Shown piece after piece: positions 13,347-17,578 of a DNA stretch of 17,578 nt. Each line of letters opens with the position of its first letter. The stretch's first letter is position 1. The stretch is from an uncultured Roseburia sp. GTDB taxonomy: Bacteria; Bacillota; Clostridia; Lachnospirales; Lachnospiraceae. The notes under the pieces were generated by a model that did no database searches, had not been told where the DNA came from, and saw only the letters and a list, made by a program, of their open reading frames with translations. The position numbers were made by a program, and so were the translations under genes. Location of the stretch: positions 1 to 17,578 of the forward strand of contig CAKRCJ010000012.1 in assembly GCA_934307185.1 (NCBI GenBank), in the 5' to 3' direction.

Positions 13347-14286
13347 AAAGGTGGCAGTTGTCCCGGAACAGACGGAGCAGCTGCCTTTTTTAGAACGTAA
13401 ATCAGAATACTTTCTTTGTCATCCAGAATTGAAGAAGCGTAAAAATTGGTATTTTACGCATTATGTCTATTATAAGCAGCGTGTACGGCTCAAAATGCGG
13501 ATAAACCGGCTTAAAAAGCTTGCTACCCGTCCTAATCTTCCGCTTTGGCTTTCCTTCGTCATATGGGTTTATATAGATTTGATTTCTGGCAAAACTGCCC
13601 GGTTTAAAGATATCTATCAATTTATCGGCTTGCCTGGTGAAGGAAAAACGCTTTCCATGGTTGCCCATATCGACAGAGCCAGGGAAAAGCATCCTGATTT
13701 AGTGGTTGCTACCAATTTCCATTACAAGTATGAAGATTACACTATTAGTCATTGGATGGATATTATTGAGATTACCCTTAATGCTAATAAGCTGCACCGT
13801 CCGGTTATTATTGCTGTTGATGAAATTCAGAATACTTTTGATGCTACGGAATGGCAGAGCTTTCCGCAAGCTCTTTATGCTCTCCTGTCCTTCAACCGGA
13901 AACTTAACTTACAGTTTTTATGCAGCGCCCAGATTTACGAGCGTATTCCGTCCAAAATCCGGAACTTGGCAAATTATACCGTTATCTGTAAGAACGTTTT
14001 TAAGTTGGACCGGTATTTTATCAATTATTATTTTGAAAAAAACGATTATGAAACCAGTTTCGCCGGGAAGAAAAAGAAAGCTGAATTTATAAAGGAGTTT
14101 GTTGCGACGGACGAGCTTTACAGCCGCTATGATACGTTCGAGCAGGTAAAAGCGATTAAAGGAAGGGCTTATGATGAAAAGGATGCTAAACGGAAAGCCT
14201 ATGATTTGCTTTTTGGGGATAATGAAAATGATGATAATATTTCCCTTTCCCAAGAGCCGGGCGACAAAAGTACAAGCCGCGCGTAG
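13339..14286 (+). CDS. zot: Zot/pI-family phage assembly ATPase
   Basis: A 315-aa membrane-associated P-loop ATPase, the morphogenesis motor of filamentous phages that drives extrusion of the ssDNA and coat protein through the membrane. Walker A GLPGEGKT (97-104) and Walker B VIIAVDE (156-162) are followed by a sensor-like LNLQFLCSAQ stretch. The only hydrophobic segment (about 67-82) is N-terminal to the ATPase domain, after a basic ~60-residue head. Ff pI instead has its span after the ATPase and an outer domain beyond it. The C-terminus here is hydrophilic and cytoplasmic-looking. The start is ATG 13339 or 13336, with GGGG 5 or 2 bases upstream. The stop codon sits in the loop of a strong hairpin. 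Confidence 0.88.
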   Translation: MFKKVAVVPEQTEQLPFLERKSEYFLCHPELKKRKNWYFTHYVYYKQRVRLKMRINRLKKLATRPNLPLWLSFVIWVYIDLISGKTARFKDIYQFIGLPGEGKTLSMVAHIDRAREKHPDLVVATNFHYKYEDYTISHWMDIIEITLNANKLHRPVIIAVDEIQNTFDATEWQSFPQALYALLSFNRKLNLQFLCSAQIYERIPSKIRNLANYTVICKNVFKLDRYFINYYFEKNDYETSFAGKKKKAEFIKEFVATDELYSRYDTFEQVKAIKGRAYDEKDAKRKAYDLLFGDNENDDNISLSQEPGDKSTSRA

Positions 14287-14304
14287 CGCGGCATGTACTT
14301 TTGT
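14264..14304 (+). other. Strong hairpin over the zot stop (packaging-signal-like)
   Basis: An 11-bp stem (14264-14274 with 14294-14304) and a GC-only 7-bp stem (14276-14282 with 14286-14292) stack across one A-A mismatch with a 3-base loop. No T run follows, so it is not a standard terminator. In Ff the packaging-signal hairpin opens the intergenic region before the origin, and this one holds the same place. Confidence 0.6.
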
Positions 14305-14322
14305 TGCATGGCGTCAACCTCT

Positions 14323-14347
14323 GACCACGCTCTTGTAATACGTGGTC
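14323..14347 (+). other. Candidate plus-strand origin hairpin
   Basis: A perfect 7-bp stem, GACCACG/CGTGGTC, presents the 11-base loop CTCTTGTAATA. Rep_trans initiators of pT181-type plasmids nick in an exposed cruciform loop at CTACTCT-AATA. The CTCT...AATA resemblance and the position about 145 bp before rep make this a candidate nick site. This is inference. Confidence 0.5.
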
Positions 14348-14407
14348 TGAAAATACAAGGAAAAATTGTTAAAAATCCAGTAAATACAATGGTTTGATGC
14401 CAATTTT

Positions 14408-14442
14408 AAAATTTCGCGAAATGGGGGTTCTCGCGAAATTTT
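14408..14442 (+). other. 12-bp perfect hairpin upstream of rep
   Basis: AAAATTTCGCGA (14408-14419) and TCGCGAAATTTT (14431-14442) are perfect inverted repeats with an 11-base loop that contains five G. No T run follows on the plus strand. Likely part of the origin region or a rep control site. Confidence 0.6.
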
Positions 14443-14490
14443 GGAAATATGAAATTTCTATATATTTTGTTGCATTAGGGAGAATGTTGC

Positions 14491-16068
14491 ATGTTGGATA
14501 AAAGAGTTTTAGAGAAAAAACGTATATACAATGAATTTGATGAATGTGAACAAACTTATTGGTTTGATTTCAAGCAGAAGAAATTTTTGCATAATATTGA
14601 TACATTCTATTATTCTGTAAAATTTTGGAATGATTTTACATATGATACAAAGGATACGGCTGTCCTTCATTTCCGGAATTACTTCGATATGATTTACAAA
14701 TCAAATGATAAGACGGCTTTTTATGATACCTGTGTTACAATCCGTATTCCTGGTATTGAAAAGCCGCTTAATGTAAAGCCGTTCCGGTTTGCTGATTATT
14801 TTACTATCTGCCTGGAAGTACCGGAGTATTTCGATATGTTTTTTGCTCCTTCTGTTCCTCATGGTTCGGATGGTGGAGACTCAGTCACCTGTGAATGTGT
14901 CGTGCAACTCCGTTCTTATATGCTTTGGATGTACGGTGTCACAGATGCATACGAAAAAAGTTTTGCATATGTAAAGGCAATTGCTGCTTATTTTCATCTT
15001 GATATTGCCTATACGCAGGAAAACCGTATTGATTATGCCTGGCATACAAATTATTTAAGAAATCCGGAGAAATTTTTTAATCCGGAGGATTTCTATAAAA
15101 TGCGTGTAGACAGGTTCAAGGATGCCCTCTTTCATACCAGTAAAGTAGGCTCGGCTGATTTTGAGATTGATTATATTGCTCTTGGTAAACGTTCAGACAA
15201 GATATTCATTCGAATTTATTTGAAATCTAAGGAAGTTGTTGAGCAGGGTTATAAGCCATGGTTTTTCAAGATTTGGCTGTTTAATGGGCTTATAAATCGT
15301 TATGACCTTTATGTTTATGAATATGCTTTTAAATCTCATAGTTGGGCGGCAATTGATAAAGGTCGAATTGCTTATTATGCGGAGTTTGGCAGGCATCCGT
15401 TTTATGTGGAACGCTGTAAAGCGATACTTAATAATGAAATTGAACTTTCTGCGGATAAGCTTCATGCGCTTGCGGATGAGCTGACTCCTAAGATTAATCT
15501 GATTATTAATGTTGAGTATCAGACAATGCGTAAGCATAGTAAAAATTATGAGTTAATTCCTTTCCGGGATAACTTTGATAAGAATTACAGTATCCGTATT
15601 TATGATTATCTGGACAACCGGAAAGTCATTACCAGTTATTTAATTGATAAGGTTTTTCGTTTGGTAGAGCCTTCCGGGGATGCGAATAAATCCCGCCGTC
15701 CTGTGTGTGCGTTCTGGGATGCGCTGCAGCATTGTAAGATTACGGATTGTGCTTATAGTGATGCAGAACAAAGCTTAGTTCGTACTTATGTTAGAAAATT
15801 AAATAGTGAAGTTGTAAAAAGTCGGGCGATTAAGGCGGCTGTTACGTTTGGAATTTATACTAAGGGTATTAATAAAGACAATCCTTTAAAGGATTGTGTA
15901 GATGCTCTTTGTAGGATGAATGATAACGATATGCAGGAAGCTTTACGGTTTAAGAATAAAAAAATCCGCCAATTCAACGACGATGAACTGGCGGATGTAA
16001 TGAAAGATGTTGTTGCTCAACCAAACGACATTGTTGTCATTGATAAATCATCTGGTGAGATTTTGTAA
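14491..16068 (+). CDS. Rep_trans-type replication initiator (pII-like)
   Basis: A 525-aa protein with the signature of rolling-circle initiators of the Rep_trans family (pT181-type RepC, CTXphi RstA): YIALGKRSDKIFIRIYLKSKEV at about 228-249, where R234, S235 and Y243 fit the YxGxRxSxxxxRxYxK pattern and Y243 is the probable nicking tyrosine. It would cut the plus strand at the origin and start rolling-circle synthesis, giving ssDNA for packaging. It is longer than plasmid relatives, with a ~160-residue C-terminal extension of unknown use. ATG 14491 lies behind AGGGAG (8 bases). The hairpin-rich region immediately upstream fits an origin. Two inverted repeats lie in its 3' end. Confidence 0.82.
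   Translation: MLDKRVLEKKRIYNEFDECEQTYWFDFKQKKFLHNIDTFYYSVKFWNDFTYDTKDTAVLHFRNYFDMIYKSNDKTAFYDTCVTIRIPGIEKPLNVKPFRFADYFTICLEVPEYFDMFFAPSVPHGSDGGDSVTCECVVQLRSYMLWMYGVTDAYEKSFAYVKAIAAYFHLDIAYTQENRIDYAWHTNYLRNPEKFFNPEDFYKMRVDRFKDALFHTSKVGSADFEIDYIALGKRSDKIFIRIYLKSKEVVEQGYKPWFFKIWLFNGLINRYDLYVYEYAFKSHSWAAIDKGRIAYYAEFGRHPFYVERCKAILNNEIELSADKLHALADELTPKINLIINVEYQTMRKHSKNYELIPFRDNFDKNYSIRIYDYLDNRKVITSYLIDKVFRLVEPSGDANKSRRPVCAFWDALQHCKITDCAYSDAEQSLVRTYVRKLNSEVVKSRAIKAAVTFGIYTKGINKDNPLKDCVDALCRMNDNDMQEALRFKNKKIRQFNDDELADVMKDVVAQPNDIVVIDKSSGEIL
15878..15897. repeat. Perfect 20-bp palindrome inside rep
   Basis: The two halves ACAATCCTTT and AAAGGATTGT are exact reverse complements with no spacer, inside the rep C-terminal extension. 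Possible protein-binding or cruciform site. Confidence 0.7.
15964..15996. repeat. Inverted repeat near the end of rep
   Basis: ATCCGCCA pairs with TGGCGGAT, then after one mismatch TTCA pairs with TGAA across a 7-base loop. It lies within coding sequence with no T run after it. Confidence 0.65.
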
Positions 16069-16122
16069 GTTCATTGTATTACATAATTTCTTAATTTGCA
16101 AATTTTTTTATTAATTGGTTTT

Positions 16123-16186
16123 TGTATCTCATTTCTCTTTCCGCAGCTTCCTGATGCGAACGCTGCAGCGTGATAATTGAGATACA
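16123..16186 (+). promoter_or_regulatory. Structured leader C with exact TGTATCTCA/TGAGATACA dyad
   Basis: A 9-bp perfect inverted repeat (16123-16131 and 16178-16186) encloses GCAGC/GCTGC (16143-16147, 16162-16166) and the palindrome CGCTGCAGCG (16161-16170). It lies just before the AGGAGG of the integrase. A TGTATTACA box is found at 16075-16083. It uses the same box as the early operator, so integrase may share its regulator. Confidence 0.65.
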
Positions 16187-16199
16187 GTTAGGAGGTTTT

Positions 16200-17129
16200 A
16201 TGTATTTAGTAGATGCTTATAATTTATTTATCATGGATAAAGAGTCCTTTTGTTCTTTGGAAACTTTGGAATATTATCAAGAGAATATACCGAAGTTTAT
16301 GCATTTTGTTGCGAATTATTTAGACTTGTCTTATGAACAGTTGGAATGCGATATTGTAGACAGGCAGTTTATTCTTGAATATATTTCTTTTCTCCGTTCT
16401 ACTGGCATTAAAAATACAACCGTGAATACTTATTTCCGTGCTGTGAAAACTTTTTTGAATTTCTGTATTGATGAAGGCTATATTGAGTCCGGCTGTCTGC
16501 GGAAAATTAAGTTCTTAAAATCAGACCAAGAACCAATTATCCCTCTTACACAGTCGGAAGTGGATGCGATTGATAAAACGTGTAACCTTAAGACAGAAAC
16601 CGGCTTAAGGAATTACTGTATTATCCATTTAATGATTGATTGCGGTTTTCGTGTTGGTGATGTTTGTAATCTGCGGATTAAGGACGTGCTTTTTGACAAG
16701 GGAATTATCATGGTACTTGGTAAAGGTGCAAAATATCGGAGTGTGCTTCTAGCTCCAAGGATAAAAAAGCAGCTTTATAAGTATTTACTTTCTTACCGTC
16801 CTTATGTGCTCCGCTCCGGTGATTATGTTATGCAGCCGTTTTTTACGCAAATTGGTTCGGATGAATTTATAAATGATAGTGTAATTAAACAGTATTTTCG
16901 CAGGTTGAAAAAATCATCCGGTGTCAGTCGTGTTCATCCGCACTTGCTCCGTCATACTTTTGCGACCAGTTATATTTTAGGCGGTGGGAATATTGAGTTC
17001 TTAAGATTAATGCTCGGTCATTCTGATTATGCAACAACGAAAATGTATTTGCACCTGGCAAATCAGATGCAGATGCTTAATACAGATGTTTATAAACTTG
17101 ACCCTGTATTTTTTAAGACAGCTTATTAA
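16200..17129 (+). CDS. int: Tyrosine recombinase, phage integrase
   Basis: A 309-aa site-specific recombinase that joins the phage circle to the tRNA-Lys 3' end. The N-terminal SAM-like core-binding domain covers about 20-105. The catalytic domain carries R151 (GFRVGDV), a beta-hairpin lysine (K175 or K178 in LGKGAKYR), H248-L-L-R251, H274 (LGHSDYATT) and the nucleophile Y283. It is Xer/phage-integrase sized, with no arm-binding domain. ATG 16200 follows AGGAGG at four bases; an upstream GTG in frame lies in the hairpin leader and is rejected. It is adjacent to attR, as usual. The hairpin after its stop is repeated 250 bp downstream. Confidence 0.93.
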   Translation: MYLVDAYNLFIMDKESFCSLETLEYYQENIPKFMHFVANYLDLSYEQLECDIVDRQFILEYISFLRSTGIKNTTVNTYFRAVKTFLNFCIDEGYIESGCLRKIKFLKSDQEPIIPLTQSEVDAIDKTCNLKTETGLRNYCIIHLMIDCGFRVGDVCNLRIKDVLFDKGIIMVLGKGAKYRSVLLAPRIKKQLYKYLLSYRPYVLRSGDYVMQPFFTQIGSDEFINDSVIKQYFRRLKKSSGVSRVHPHLLRHTFATSYILGGGNIEFLRLMLGHSDYATTKMYLHLANQMQMLNTDVYKLDPVFFKTAY

Positions 17130-17160
17130 TTGATGTGCTGCGGATTGCTCCGCAGCATAT
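17111..17160 (+). repeat. 50-bp repeat copy 1: integrase tail and hairpin
   Basis: Covers the last six codons of the integrase, its stop and a perfect 9-bp hairpin, TGCTGCGGA/TCCGCAGCA (loop TTGC), followed by T-rich sequence. It is probably the integrase terminator. It matches 17361-17410 except for three C/T differences. Confidence 0.85.
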
Positions 17161-17187
17161 TTAATATTTTTCGACTGTTTGTTTTGG

Positions 17188-17214
17188 TTTATCCTGGACA
17201 CATTCCAGGATAAA
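17188..17214. repeat. Perfect 10-bp hairpin downstream of integrase
   Basis: TTTATCCTGG (17188-17197) and CCAGGATAAA (17205-17214) with a 7-base loop. No T run follows. The CCTGGACAC in it also occurs in the att core, perhaps by chance. Confidence 0.6.
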
Positions 17215-17360
17215 TCTGTTCATGCTAATGTTTTTTGCTTCGGCTACTTTTTTTCTTTTTTACATTTTTTTTGTAACAACGAATGGTATTTTTTTATAAT
17301 TTTCTTTTTCTCATTTTCTTTGATATTTTTGAAATTATTTTTTGTTCATGTTTATCATTC
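17215..17360. other. T-rich noncoding stretch
   Basis: Long T runs on the plus strand. The only open frame is phenylalanine-rich without a ribosome site and is not believable. I see no gene. It may be remains of an older end of the element, given the repeats on both sides. Confidence 0.6.
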
Positions 17361-17410
17361 TTTTAAGATAGCTTATTAATTGATGTGCTGCGGATTGCTC
17401 CGTAGTATAT
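17361..17410 (+). repeat. 50-bp repeat copy 2: decayed integrase tail and hairpin
   Basis: Matches 17111-17160 at 47 of 50 positions. The two C-to-T changes in the hairpin arm turn G-C into G-U pairs in plus-strand RNA, so the fold survives. No integrase body precedes it, so it is a relic or a second terminator. Confidence 0.85.
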
Positions 17411-17421
17411 TTTGTTTATAC

Positions 17422-17468
17422 AAAAAAAAGACCTCAAACGACTATATTTGTTCGTCTGAAATCCTTTT
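17422..17468 (-). terminator. Element-borne substitute terminator for tRNA-Lys
   Basis: Read on the minus strand, a stem of about 16 bp (arms about 17450-17468 and 17426-17442, one bulged A, several G-U pairs, 7-base loop) is followed by a T8 run. It lies 36 bases after the tRNA 3' end and replaces the host terminator displaced to 6422-6469. Confidence 0.68.
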
Positions 17469-17500
17469 GAACTAATTTATATATAAAATTTAAAAAATAA

Positions 17501-17546
17501 AAATGCGCCACCAGGGGTTCGAACCCTGGACACCCTGATTAAGAGT
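17501..17546. repeat. attR: 46-bp direct repeat inside tRNA-Lys
   Basis: Identical to 6473-6518. Here the repeat continues into the intact 5' half of the tRNA, so the phage-carried segment has rebuilt a full tRNA gene. The crossover must lie somewhere in these 46 bp, probably in the anticodon-loop to T-arm part. Confidence 0.93.
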
Positions 17547-17576
17547 CAGGTGCTCTGCCAGCTGAGCTAGTGGCGC
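17504..17576 (-). tRNA. tRNA-Lys (CUU)
   Basis: 73 nt on the minus strand: acceptor GCGCCAC/GTGGCGC, D-arm GCTC/GAGC, anticodon stem CCTGA/TCAGG with loop CTCTTAA (anticodon CTT), 5-base variable region, T-arm CAGGG-GTTCGAA-CCCTG, discriminator A. CCA is not encoded. All stems pair perfectly. The 3' 43 nt lie in the attR repeat, so this is the integration target, still functional. Confidence 0.96.
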
Positions 17577-17578
17577 AT

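Larger units (their letters stand above)
6473..17546 (+). mobile_element. Inovirus-like filamentous prophage integrated in tRNA-Lys
   Basis: The repeats bound a unit of 11,028 bp (counting one att copy). It contains a tyrosine integrase next to attR, an XRE repressor at the other end, a Zot/pI-type ATPase with Walker motifs, a Rep_trans-type initiator, a 69-aa one-span coat protein followed by a terminator, a large secreted adhesin-like protein and several one- or two-span small membrane proteins. No capsid, portal, terminase, relaxase or secretin is present. This combination and order is that of filamentous phages. Nearly all genes point right; only the repressor points left. It is larger than Ff (about 6.4 kb), partly because of the integrase, the early cluster and the tandem duplication. 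Confidence 0.88.

Noticed and set aside
14264..14304. Intrinsic terminator after zot
   Set aside because: The stem is strong, but no T run follows on either strand. A packaging or origin role fits better.
17179..17379. 66-aa phenylalanine-rich ORF after the integrase
   Set aside because: It translates a T-rich noncoding stretch, has no ribosome site and runs into the repeated hairpin segment.

Overview
The window is a stretch of low-GC Clostridia chromosome, most likely Lachnospiraceae-like. I infer this from gene content, AT-rich codon use, strong AGGAGG ribosome sites and the lack of any outer-membrane genes. It carries an integrated filamentous-phage (inovirus-like) element of about 11.0 kb.

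Host left flank (1-6472). A PLP-dependent Orn/Lys/Arg decarboxylase lies on the minus strand (48-1472). A MobA-MobB fusion for molybdenum cofactor nucleotide attachment lies on the plus strand (1588-2661). A compact minus-strand operon follows: dac (D,D-carboxypeptidase, 4152-5537), abiEi-like (3520-4149) and abiEii-like (2656-3519). trmB (5706-6344) is on the plus strand. The original terminator of a minus-strand tRNA-Lys lies at 6422-6469.

Element (6473-17546). It is bounded by a 46-bp direct repeat (6473-6518 and 17501-17546) that corresponds to the 3' part of tRNA-Lys(CUU). The intact tRNA is at 17504-17576 on the minus strand. Order from left to right: an XRE repressor (minus) facing a strong divergent promoter with operator-like repeats; an early cluster of small unknown genes containing a perfect 586-bp tandem duplication; a 286-nt noncoding foldback; an RHH/coiled-coil protein; a pV-like ssDNA-binding protein; two small membrane proteins; a major coat protein followed by an intrinsic terminator; a large pIII-like adhesion protein; two small membrane proteins (pVI-like position); a Zot/pI-type assembly ATPase; a hairpin-rich intergenic region, probably the replication origin and packaging signal; a Rep_trans-type initiator; and a tyrosine integrase.

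How it fits together. The gene order (ssDNA-binding protein, coat, terminator, pIII, pVI, pI, intergenic hairpins, Rep) parallels classical Ff phages. There is no pIV secretin, and the pI/Zot homologue has no domain beyond the membrane, as expected for a phage leaving a single-membrane host. Integration rebuilds the tRNA 3' end, and the element supplies a substitute minus-strand terminator. The most notable unexplained items are the 286-nt foldback, the hairpins before rep, the recurrent TGTATCTCA boxes in structured leaders, and the tandem duplication that created a chimeric membrane-anchored ORF. No database search was run. All names rest on motifs and layout read by eye.
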